Shown here piece after piece: positions 1 to 5,515 of a DNA stretch of 10,722 bases (positions are counted from its first letter, which is position 1; each line of letters begins with the position of its first letter). The translations under genes and the position numbers were made by a program. The notes beneath the pieces are model-generated. The model had not been told where the DNA came from. It was given only the letters and a program-made list of their open reading frames with translations, and made no database searches. This stretch comes from Caldifarciminota bacterium (lineage in GTDB: Bacteria > Hydrothermota > Tepidihabitantia > B3-TA06): assembly GCA_014729665.1 (NCBI GenBank), contig WJJO01000009.1, positions 1 through 10,722 of the forward strand, given 5' to 3'.

Positions 1-40
1 CTAGATTCAGGTAAAGGATATCTTTCAAACTACCTGTCAT
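1..40 (-). CDS. Possible start of a further gene, cut by window edge
   Basis: On the minus strand an ATG lies one codon after the TAG stop of the oxidoreductase gene. The 13 codons before the window edge are open and read MTGSLKDILYLNL. No convincing Shine-Dalgarno sequence precedes the ATG, and 13 residues are too few to name a family. If real, it would be the third gene of the cyclase/oxidoreductase operon. The tight packing is the only support; it may equally be chance open frame. Confidence 0.3.
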   Translation of the reverse strand, partial: MTGSLKDILYLNL

Positions 41-43
41 CGA

Positions 44-1036
44 CTACAACGCCAGGTACGTTCCCTTTTGCTTCATCGACTCCTGTGCATGTTCAAGTAT
101 CGATATCACGGTAGCTCCGCTCTCACCGTCAGTTATTGGCCTTTTGCCGTTTACGATACTTTTAATGAAATCCTGACATTCGAGAAATAACGGCTCGTCT
201 TTGGGTATATCATAAACCTTAAACTCATCGTTACGGTTATGCTCGAATGTTCCGTCCCCTTTGGGTTTAATCCACTTGTCGTAGATTTTGATAACCGAAT
301 CTGCCCCAGTATCGTTGAAAACGATTATCCCTTTAGTGCCCACAACGATGAGTTTTCTTGTTTTAACCGGATCGAGCCATGAGGCTCTAACGTGGGCAAG
401 GTTTTCCTGATTAAAGAAGAGGGATAGAAAGACTATGTCTTCGACACCCGGCGTTAGGAAATCCTTGCCGGTTGCAGAAACACCCACTGGATGTTCACCC
501 TCAAAAAGATAGAGGAATATCGAAAGATCGTGCGGCGTCAGGCTCCACAAAACGTTTTCATAAGCACGAGCAAGACCCAGATTAACGCGAATCGAGTTTA
601 TGTAAAGCAAGTCGCCTATCTCGCCCGAATCCAGGATTCCCTTTATCCTCCGAATTGCAGGATGATAAACCATCACGTGTCCTACCATCAACACCAAACC
701 CTTTTCGCGAGCTATCTCTACGAGCTCTTCGGCCTCGGATGTCTTCAACGTCATCGGTTTTTCGCAAAAGGTGTGTTTACCCGCTAAAAGGGCCTGTTTG
801 CTCAATTGGAAATGGGTTTCGGCATTCGTAGCGATGCATACCGCATCGACATTCGAGGCAAACAACTCCTCGGGGTTCTGTGTAAACACGGTATCGGCGT
901 AGGTATCCTGAAGCTTGGCTAAAGCATCCTTATTGGAATCGGCTATCTGTTCAATCTTGACGTCTTCAATCCTTGCAAAATTACGTATCAGGTTCGGCCC
1001 CCAGTATCCGGCGCCGACGACTCCTAATCGAACCAT
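44..1036 (-). CDS. Gfo/Idh/MocA-family NAD(P)-dependent oxidoreductase
   Basis: The 330-residue protein has the length and layout of this family: an N-terminal Rossmann domain (about residues 1-120) and a C-terminal alpha/beta domain. The dinucleotide-binding glycines are in GVVGAGYWG (Gly8, Gly10, Gly13). The family motif EKP is at residues 92-94 with the conserved Lys93, and a PHD motif (His169, Asp170) sits where the family keeps its catalytic histidine. The family oxidises or reduces sugars and sugar derivatives, often nucleotide sugars for surface polysaccharides; the substrate cannot be read from the sequence. The ATG start is supported by AAGGAGT at 1040-1046. The stop is TAG. The gene lies 12 nt after the cyclase, and its ribosome site lies almost against the cyclase stop, so the two are very probably one operon. 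It could belong to the WlbA-like nucleotide-sugar dehydrogenase branch, but this is unproven. Confidence 0.9.
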   Translation of the reverse strand: MVRLGVVGAGYWGPNLIRNFARIEDVKIEQIADSNKDALAKLQDTYADTVFTQNPEELFASNVDAVCIATNAETHFQLSKQALLAGKHTFCEKPMTLKTSEAEELVEIAREKGLVLMVGHVMVYHPAIRRIKGILDSGEIGDLLYINSIRVNLGLARAYENVLWSLTPHDLSIFLYLFEGEHPVGVSATGKDFLTPGVEDIVFLSLFFNQENLAHVRASWLDPVKTRKLIVVGTKGIIVFNDTGADSVIKIYDKWIKPKGDGTFEHNRNDEFKVYDIPKDEPLFLECQDFIKSIVNGKRPITDGESGATVISILEHAQESMKQKGTYLAL

Positions 1037-1048
1037 CTTACTCCTTGT

Positions 1049-2677
1049 TTATTCTGGTTGAGGTGACGGGAAACCAAAAGGTTTTGGTCCTTCCTGCTCA
1101 GGTTTTGGTTTATCTTTATTCTCGGGCGTCCGCAAGGGATAGGTTTCAGATGTGTGAATTGGAACCTTAATCTTCCAAACCGCTAATGGTTTAGCCTTAC
1201 CCTTGACCTTTACCGGGTCCATAGGCAGGAATTCGAAGAAATCCTTTACCTCCTGATAAACGGCGTGGGTTACAACTATCTCGCCGGACTGAGCAAGACC
1301 TTGAATCCTCGAAGCGGTGTTTACGCTGTCCCCTATTACGGTATATTCGAGCCGCTGGGTTGATCCAACGTTACCTACAATGGCTTCACCGTAGTTTATA
1401 CCTATCCCTACGTGAATATCCTGCTCCCCCCTGGCTATCCTTTCCTTGTTGAGAGCTTCGATCTTCTTTTGAATCTCTACACCGGACTTTACCGCCTTAT
1501 ACACATCATCTCCGTGCATTACCGGAGCTCCGAAAACGGCCATGATACAGTCGCCCATGAACTTATCTATAGTACCCTCGTTGTTGAATATTATGGTAGT
1601 CATCTCGGTCAGATAATAGTTGAGGAACGAAACCACCTCTTCCGGTGTGAGTTGTTCTGAAATCGTAGTAAAACTCCTGATATCTGCAAAGAATGCGGTA
1701 ATCTGTCTCCTTTCACCCTTAAGAGATTTAGCGAATCCGTCCGGGTCTTCAAGGATTTCATCGGCAACCTGATGCGATACGTAGCGCTTGAACGCATCCT
1801 CGATTAAAACCTTATCCTTCAAGTCTTTGGCCATAACGTTGAAAGCGGTCGTCAAATCGCCAATCTCGTCGTTGGTTCTTTTCCGTACGCGGTAGTCGAA
1901 ATTACCCCTCGCAATCTCTGCAACACCCTTGACAAGAGCCTTGAGGGGACGAATAAGAAGCGCTCCAAGTCCGAATGCACCCAAAATACCAATTACAATA
2001 CCTACGATAGCTATTCCTCCCACCACCATCTGGATTCTGCGCGAGGTCTGCTGCAGGCTGGTTAAATCGATTCCAACGTGAACTTCACCCATCTTCTTTC
2101 TGGTTACGCTTCCCTCAACCCCTTTGATCACTACGGGAACAGCAAGTTCATAGATATCGGTCCAAGATGGTTCAGGGGCCGGTTTAGGTTGTTCGTTCGG
2201 GCCGATTGTGTCAGATGCATAAACGTTTTTCAACCACCCTGGAACTTCAATAATCTTCGCCTCATACTGGTTATCATCCACTTTTTTCTCAGGAATTTCA
2301 ATCGCTCCGGTCAGTTCCTTTTGCCAGAAGGAGTTCGCTAAATGTATTTCCATGGAGTCTTCTCCAACCTCACTCGGCATTAAAACAGCCGGGGAGGCTG
2401 CGGTCCTTCCTGCGGTATCAAGTATGTAGGAGTATACGCTTCCCTCGTGGCGAAGGGCCCCGTGAACTAAGTTAAATAAAGGAAGATTGTCGTTCTCAAT
2501 TAATGGATCTCGTGCTGAGAAAGAAATGTTACGGGCCAGGATGAGAGCGCGCAACTTAATCTCTTCCAGAAAGGAATCACGAACAAGATTAATAATTGCA
2601 TACCCAACGCCCCCCATCAACAAGAAAACCAGGACGACAATAAGCCCCGATATCTTGAAGCGGATGCTTACTTTCAC
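1049..2677 (-). CDS. Membrane-bound class III adenylate cyclase with HAMP domain
   Basis: Predicted to convert ATP to cAMP at the inner membrane. Counting from the longest start (GTG at 2692, 547 residues): membrane helix 1 at about 13-36, an extracytoplasmic sensor region to about 218, helix 2 at about 221-247, HAMP at about 245-298, and a class III cyclase domain at about 325-510. The two metal-binding aspartates are in FFADIRSF (Asp337) and DKFMGD (Asp381). Lys377 is the ATP-type base-recognition residue. The partner position in EYTVIGDSVN is Thr451, as in class IIIb enzymes. Asn458 and Arg462 are the transition-state pair, so the enzyme looks active. The tail is proline-rich. The preferred start is the GTG at 2677 (542 residues), because a promoter places the transcript start exactly there and neither GTG has a Shine-Dalgarno site. 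It is transcribed away from nikR and leads the oxidoreductase operon. The sensor ligand is unknown. Confidence 0.92.
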   Translation of the reverse strand: MKVSIRFKISGLIVVLVFLLMGGVGYAIINLVRDSFLEEIKLRALILARNISFSARDPLIENDNLPLFNLVHGALRHEGSVYSYILDTAGRTAASPAVLMPSEVGEDSMEIHLANSFWQKELTGAIEIPEKKVDDNQYEAKIIEVPGWLKNVYASDTIGPNEQPKPAPEPSWTDIYELAVPVVIKGVEGSVTRKKMGEVHVGIDLTSLQQTSRRIQMVVGGIAIVGIVIGILGAFGLGALLIRPLKALVKGVAEIARGNFDYRVRKRTNDEIGDLTTAFNVMAKDLKDKVLIEDAFKRYVSHQVADEILEDPDGFAKSLKGERRQITAFFADIRSFTTISEQLTPEEVVSFLNYYLTEMTTIIFNNEGTIDKFMGDCIMAVFGAPVMHGDDVYKAVKSGVEIQKKIEALNKERIARGEQDIHVGIGINYGEAIVGNVGSTQRLEYTVIGDSVNTASRIQGLAQSGEIVVTHAVYQEVKDFFEFLPMDPVKVKGKAKPLAVWKIKVPIHTSETYPLRTPENKDKPKPEQEGPKPFGFPSPQPE

Positions 2678-2683
2678 TTCGGT

Positions 2684-2711
2684 ATAATACACATCTAAGA
2701 CTGAGAGTCAA
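2684..2711 (-). promoter_or_regulatory. Promoter of the cyclase operon, leaderless type
   Basis: On the minus strand the -35 is TTGACT (2706-2711), the spacer is 16 bp and the -10 is TATTAT (2684-2689). Six bases (ACCGAA) then separate the -10 from the GTG at 2677. Transcription would begin at or next to that GTG, giving an mRNA without a leader. The longer GTG start at 2692 would lie between the -35 and -10 and so outside this transcript. Confidence 0.65.
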
Positions 2712-2732
2712 GCTAAAATGGTTGCCGAACCC

Positions 2733-2761
2733 TTGACACTTCACTTTTCAGATCTTACAAT
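2733..2761 (+). promoter_or_regulatory. Sigma-70-type promoter of nikR
   Basis: A perfect TTGACA (2733-2738), a 17-bp spacer and TACAAT (2756-2761) give a near-consensus promoter. Transcription would start near 2768, leaving a leader of about 27 nt that contains the ribosome site. It stands back to back with the cyclase promoter; the two -35 boxes are 21 bp apart. Confidence 0.75.
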
Positions 2762-2782
2762 CATAAGAAACATCTCATAACC

Positions 2783-2787
2783 TGGAG
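2783..2787 (+). promoter_or_regulatory. Ribosome-binding site deciding the nikR start
   Basis: TGGAG lies 7 nt before the GTG at 2795. This supports GTG as the start. The overlapping ATG at 2793 is in another frame and does not encode the NikR protein. Confidence 0.6.
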
Positions 2788-2794
2788 AATAGAT

Positions 2795-3205
2795 GTGAAA
2801 CTCGTAAGATTCGGTGTCTCTGTTAAAGAGGATTTACTCAAACAGTTTGATTTTTCGATAAATCAAAAAGGATACGCCAACCGTTCCGAGGCAATACGTG
2901 ATCTGATTCGATTGAGTCTACTCAAAGGCGAAGACAACCCTTCGGCTTCGGCAATAGGTGTTATTGGATATGTTTTTAACCATCGTAAACGTGAACTCCA
3001 GCACAAATTGACACATATCGGTCATCGTAGATTAGGCGAAGTTATCTCATCGATGCACATTCACATCGATGAAACCCATTGTCTTGAGGTAGTAGTGGCA
3101 AAAGGAATTGTTAAAGAATTGCAGGAACTTGCAGACGAAATAATCTCCAGCCGAGGAGTCATTTACGGAGAACTTATACTTTCCCCTCACCCAAAAAGAC
3201 TGTAA
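2795..3205 (+). CDS. nikR: Nickel-responsive transcriptional regulator NikR
   Basis: The 136-residue protein has the two-domain NikR layout. Residues 1-45 form a ribbon-helix-helix DNA-binding domain beginning VRFGVSVKEDLLKQFD. The rest is the ACT-like metal-binding and tetramer domain. All four nickel ligands of the E. coli protein (His76, His87, His89, Cys95) have counterparts: His77, His88, His90 and Cys96, the last three in MHIHIDETHCLEV. In the family, nickel-loaded NikR represses nickel uptake genes, and in some bacteria also controls urease, hydrogenase or iron genes. No such target is in this window, so its regulon lies elsewhere. The gene is alone on its transcript, as the next gene has its own promoter. 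Start is GTG and stop is TAA. I see no GTATGA-N16-TCATAC operator in front of it, so there is no sign of self-regulation by the E. coli site type. Confidence 0.93.
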   Translation: MKLVRFGVSVKEDLLKQFDFSINQKGYANRSEAIRDLIRLSLLKGEDNPSASAIGVIGYVFNHRKRELQHKLTHIGHRRLGEVISSMHIHIDETHCLEVVVAKGIVKELQELADEIISSRGVIYGELILSPHPKRL

Positions 3206-3220
3206 CATTTAGGTTACAGT
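3199..3220. promoter_or_regulatory. 8+8 bp dyad, possible operator
   Basis: ACTGTAAC (3199-3206) and GTTACAGT (3213-3220) are perfect inverted repeats around a 6-base spacer. The dyad overlaps the nikR stop codon and touches the -35 box of the next promoter. Its centre is about 44 bp upstream of the predicted transcript start, a position where CRP/FNR-type activators often bind. No T-run follows, which argues against a terminator. It could also act as an mRNA hairpin at the end of nikR. Confidence 0.45.
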
Positions 3221-3247
3221 TGACATGTATTGTTGTTCCATTATGTT
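3220..3247 (+). promoter_or_regulatory. Promoter of the unknown 130-residue protein, leaderless type
   Basis: TTGACA (3220-3225), a 16-bp spacer and TATGTT (3242-3247) are followed by six bases (TTAAGC) and then the ATG at 3254. Spacer and start distance match the cyclase and radical SAM promoters exactly. No Shine-Dalgarno sequence precedes the ATG. Confidence 0.6.
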
Positions 3248-3253
3248 TTAAGC

Positions 3254-3646
3254 ATGGAAGTAGACAAAAAAACATATGATCTGTGGGCGAACCGAATGGA
3301 TAATCCCGAGTTATTGTCGGGTGCACTTGACAGGATCAAGGGCGTTCTCGGTAATCGCATCGAGGAAATAAGGGCGGACAAGCTTGGAATACACTTTATT
3401 TCCAATAGTCGGATTATCATGTCGGTTTACGCCTCATACCCTCATCTCAGGGTATCCTTTGCACCTGCGGCAGGTTTACTGCTTCAGGAAGACGAAACAT
3501 TCGATGTGGCGCGTTACAACTTCTGGGAAACAACCTGGCGTATGACTCACGAATGCTACACCGGAATGTCCATCTGGATTACGGACGAAGATCACCTCGA
3601 TACCTTTGAAAAGCTTTTAGAAAGAATCAAGGCCGGAGTGGGTTAA
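3254..3646 (+). CDS. Hypothetical cytoplasmic protein, 130 residues
   Basis: I do not recognise the family. The protein is soluble with no signal peptide or membrane segment, is acidic at both ends, and seems to mix helices with short strands (for example IRADKLGIHFI and RIIMSVYASY). It is fairly rich in Trp, Tyr and His, with a single cysteine in THECYTGM. The open frame extends back to a TTG at 3230, but the ATG at 3254 (MEVDKKTYDLW) is preferred. A promoter puts the transcript start exactly at this ATG, and the TTG lies inside the promoter spacer. The gene stands alone, with its own promoter in front and a strong terminator 35 bp after the TAA stop. Coding character is supported by the intact frame and the defined transcription unit. 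No function is proposed. Confidence 0.8.
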   Translation: MEVDKKTYDLWANRMDNPELLSGALDRIKGVLGNRIEEIRADKLGIHFISNSRIIMSVYASYPHLRVSFAPAAGLLLQEDETFDVARYNFWETTWRMTHECYTGMSIWITDEDHLDTFEKLLERIKAGVG

Positions 3647-3680
3647 AGCCTGTTCCTTTGCTTTGAGAAGAAAGTAAAAA

Positions 3681-3715
3681 AAGAAAAAAGGCCCGATTTT
3701 AGGGCCTTTTTTCTT
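3681..3715. terminator. Bidirectional rho-independent terminator
   Basis: A perfect 14-bp stem, AAGAAAAAAGGCCC (3681-3694) with GGGCCTTTTTTCTT (3702-3715), encloses a 7-base loop. The GC core is flanked by A-runs and T-runs, so it has a U-tract in both directions. It can stop the unknown-protein transcript from the left and the tRNA-Asn transcript from the right; the tRNA 3' end is only 4 bp away. Confidence 0.9.
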
Positions 3716-3718
3716 CAA

Positions 3719-3790
3719 CTCCCCGGGAGGGATTCGAACCCCCGACCTAGTGGTTAACAGCCACCCGCTCTTCCGCTGAGCTACCGAGGA
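3719..3790 (-). tRNA. tRNA-Asn (anticodon GTT)
   Basis: The minus strand folds as a full 72-nt cloverleaf. The acceptor stem TCCTCGG pairs with CCGGGGA, with one T-G pair. The D arm has GGTAGCTCAGCGG...AGAGC. The anticodon stem GGTGG/CCACT has one G-T pair and encloses the loop CTGTTAA, which gives anticodon GTT. The T arm contains GGTTCGAATCC. The discriminator base is G. CCA is not encoded (the next bases are TTG), so CCA must be added after transcription. Confidence 0.97.
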
Positions 3791-3813
3791 ATATCAATCA
3801 ATTTCAGACTAAA

Positions 3814-3841
3814 AGTATATCCACTATCATTCGGCTGTCAA
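3814..3841 (-). promoter_or_regulatory. Promoter of tRNA-Asn
   Basis: On the minus strand TTGACA (3836-3841), a 16-bp spacer and TATACT (3814-3819) form a strong promoter. Transcription would start near 3807, leaving about 17 nt of 5' precursor before the tRNA. Confidence 0.65.
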
Positions 3842-3884
3842 CAGGATTAGTATACGAATAATCTATTGATCGTCTCCCCTGCCC

Positions 3885-3913
3885 TTGACACCTACGTGTT
3901 ATTCAATTACAAT
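3885..3913 (+). promoter_or_regulatory. Sigma-70-type promoter of the broken surface-protein gene
   Basis: TTGACA (3885-3890), a 17-bp spacer and TACAAT (3908-3913) match the nikR promoter in both hexamers and spacing. Transcription would start near 3920. The leader contains a small hairpin, TTCCC/GGGAA (3937-3949), just before the ribosome site. The signals are intact although the gene behind them is not. Confidence 0.7.
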
Positions 3914-3950
3914 AGGTTTGGATAAACAAGTGCAAATTCCCTTCGGGAAA

Positions 3951-3956
3951 AGGAGG
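3951..3956 (+). promoter_or_regulatory. Strong ribosome-binding site for the ATG at 3962
   Basis: A perfect AGGAGG lies 5 nt before the ATG at 3962. It fixes the original start of the secreted-protein gene, even though that frame now closes within 100 bases because of a frameshift. Confidence 0.75.
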
Positions 3957-3961
3957 CGCAA

Positions 3962-5114
3962 ATGAGTAGATTCCTATTAAAGGTTCCTGGTAGTATGTTT
4001 TCTTCCTTTATCGTTACAAGCTTTGGAAAGAGTAAATCTTATCAAAAACCATGGTTTTGAAAGTGAAGATGAATCTTGGGCAGCATACACAGGGAAAAGG
4101 TCATTCCCTGTTGGACTTGATTCTGCTCAGGCTAGTACTTACGATTCGGAAAGGGCATTTACAGGTTCTTTCTCAGGTTCAACAAATACGAGTATAAGAC
4201 CTGGCGATGAAGAGATACCAGCCTATTTTACAGATTCAGATGCGATTGTTCAGGGGGGCGTTAATACTAAGTCTCTATCCGACTTTGATAGTTTAATATA
4301 GATTCAAAACGATACTAGTTGGATTGAATTCAAACGTTCAATACAAATCGACTGGATTGAAGAAAGAGGTATTTTGCCTAGTTACACTCTTGATAGCTTA
4401 TTCTTTGTTAGTTATGGAGGTTACGATTGGAAGGGGCAGAAGGTCTACTGGGATGATATAGAGCTTATGGGCTACGCAGATTACGATGTTGGAGTCAAAG
4501 AGATTCTTAGCCCCGGCTCGGCCGGGTCTTTCGAATCTAGCGAAGAATCGCCTTACGGCTATTCTTCGTCTAGTTATGAACCTGTAGCTAGAATCAAGAA
4601 CTTTGGCCGCGAACCTGCGGACTTCGCAGTCGTTGCAGAGATACTGCAAGGAGAAACCCAGGTATACTACGACTCATTCGACTGGTCCCTGCCCGCAGAC
4701 ACTGACGACACCGTGTCCTTCAACACATTCGATCCCCCTGACACAGGCGCCTACATCCTGCACATCTATACCGTGATGGACGAACCTCCGGCGATCGATG
4801 AATCCGACGCCGACGACGAAAAAAACAGGGAACTATACTTTATCGCTATTACAGAACCTGTAACACCCATAACTCTTCTCGACCTTAAGGTTAATCCCAT
4901 CTGTCCAGGTGACGTGCAAATACAATACTCTTTACCTAACGGACACGAGGGTACCCTTACACTTCTCGACGCATCGGGCAGATGTGTGGACGCGAAGCAG
5001 GTGAAGGGGTATGGGACGGTGAAGTTTAGTACAGACCAGTCATCAGGAGTTTATTTCATTAAGCTTGAGGCTGGTGGTTCTGCCATGAGTAGGAAAATTA
5101 TCCTTATCGAGTGA
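3962..5114 (+). pseudogene. Broken secreted multidomain protein with C-terminal sorting-like domain
   Basis: From the ATG at 3962 the frame reads MSRFLLK and soon runs to a TGA. One frame over, RFLVVCFLPLSLQA continues a typical signal peptide from about 3981 and leads into LERVNLIKNHGFE. A one-base shift near 3975-3985 therefore splits the signal peptide. In the second frame a TAG at 4299-4301 interrupts the protein, which then continues in the same frame to TGA at 5112. Without the lesions it would have about 380 residues. The parts are a carbohydrate-binding-like beta-sandwich (about 4026-4475, starting NLIKNHGFE and ending VYWDDIEL), a CARDB-like domain (about 4482-4844, with YEPVARIKNFGREPADFAV), and a C-terminal domain (about 4866-5111, with NPICPGDVQIQYSLPNG and SGVYFIKLEAGG) resembling T9SS type A sorting domains. 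The role was probably as an exported surface protein. The largest open fragment can start at TTG 4374 (246 residues). Sequencing error could explain either lesion. Domain names are by resemblance. Confidence 0.75.
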
Positions 5115-5123
5115 GACGGAAGG

Positions 5124-5163
5124 ACACCCTCTCAGGGTGTACCGACAGGCTGGAGAGCCTGTC
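5124..5163. repeat. Two tandem short hairpins after the surface-protein gene
   Basis: ACACCCT/AGGGTGT (5124-5130 and 5134-5140, 3-base loop) is followed after three bases by GACAGGCT/AGCCTGTC (5144-5151 and 5156-5163, 4-base loop). Neither is followed by a T-run, so they are not classic terminators. The paired-hairpin style resembles dispersed intergenic repeats of uncultured bacteria, but no second copy is in this window to prove repetition. Confidence 0.5.
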
Positions 5164-5296
5164 CTCCACAGTTTGATACTCTATATATGTTAGTTGATAT
5201 TAATTACCCTTTCGGGGTTTTCGCGAGGGGGCGTTTGTATCACCTTCGGGTAAAGTAAAGGTGTGTTGATATAGAATATCCCCTTCCCTGGGAGAC

Positions 5297-5427
5297 TGTC
5301 GGATAAGTTCGACTATCCGCAGATTGACGCCGATTTACAAAAAGAGGGGCTTTGTAAGCTCTTTCCTTACTTGGCTTACATCTCTGGGTTTTTACCGCTC
5401 TGTGTCTCGGTGGTGGCTTTTCCGACA
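5297..5427. repeat. MITE-like element with 11-bp terminal inverted repeats
   Basis: The left end TGTCGGATAAG (5297-5307) and the right end CTTTTCCGACA (5417-5427) are inverted repeats matching at 10 of 11 bases, enclosing a non-coding segment of 131 bp in all. Inside are GGATA/TATCC (5301-5305 with 5314-5318) and TGTAAGC/GCTTACA (5353-5359 with 5374-5380). No transposase is encoded and no target-site duplication is obvious at the borders. A small non-autonomous element or a dispersed structured repeat fits best; a single copy cannot prove mobility. Confidence 0.45.
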
Positions 5428-5515
5428 ATCTTCTGGTGGAAGGGGGTCAGGGAGAAGGGGAAAAAGCTACGTTTCTCACCCCGTCAAGTGAAAGATTAAA
5501 GCAAAAGTATTATTC

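Larger units (their letters stand above)
5115..5515. other. Gene-free region of about 400 bp
   Basis: No credible coding frame is present. A 62-codon open frame on the minus strand (5240-5428) has no ribosome site and is rich in Arg, Lys, Ser and Pro, so I treat it as chance. The region holds the two hairpins at 5124-5163, a weak ACCC/GGGT hairpin with a short T-run (5206-5221) that might end the upstream transcript, and the inverted-repeat element at 5297-5427. The stretch 5428-5515 shows nothing definite, and I see no clear terminator for the radical SAM gene. Confidence 0.6.

Noticed and set aside
491..787. 98-codon open frame on the plus strand inside the oxidoreductase gene.
   Set aside because: Shadow of a well-supported gene on the other strand; no ribosome site or protein features.
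2683..2688. Plus-strand TATAAT as a nikR promoter.
   Set aside because: No -35 at suitable spacing, and it is the complement of the cyclase -10; nikR has a better promoter at 2733-2761.
2761..2780. Direct repeat TCATAA (2761-2766, 2775-2780) as a NikR operator.
   Set aside because: It resembles one half of the E. coli operator at five of six bases, but the copies are direct rather than inverted and the spacing is wrong.
2793..2795. ATG at 2793 as the nikR start.
   Set aside because: It is in another frame; the NikR frame starts at GTG 2795 with a suitable ribosome site.
4299..4301. In-frame TAG read as an amino acid (recoded stop).
   Set aside because: TAG is the ordinary stop of several intact genes here (oxidoreductase, radical SAM protein, lipoprotein, Hsp20), and the same gene also has a frameshift. 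Mutation or sequencing error is simpler.
4023..4301. A separate 92-residue gene starting at TTG 4023.
   Set aside because: The same frame extends back through a signal-peptide core and forward past the TAG into the rest of the protein, so it is a fragment of one broken gene.
5240..5428. 62-codon minus-strand frame in the gene-free region.
   Set aside because: No start signal, low-complexity basic content, and it runs through the inverted-repeat element.
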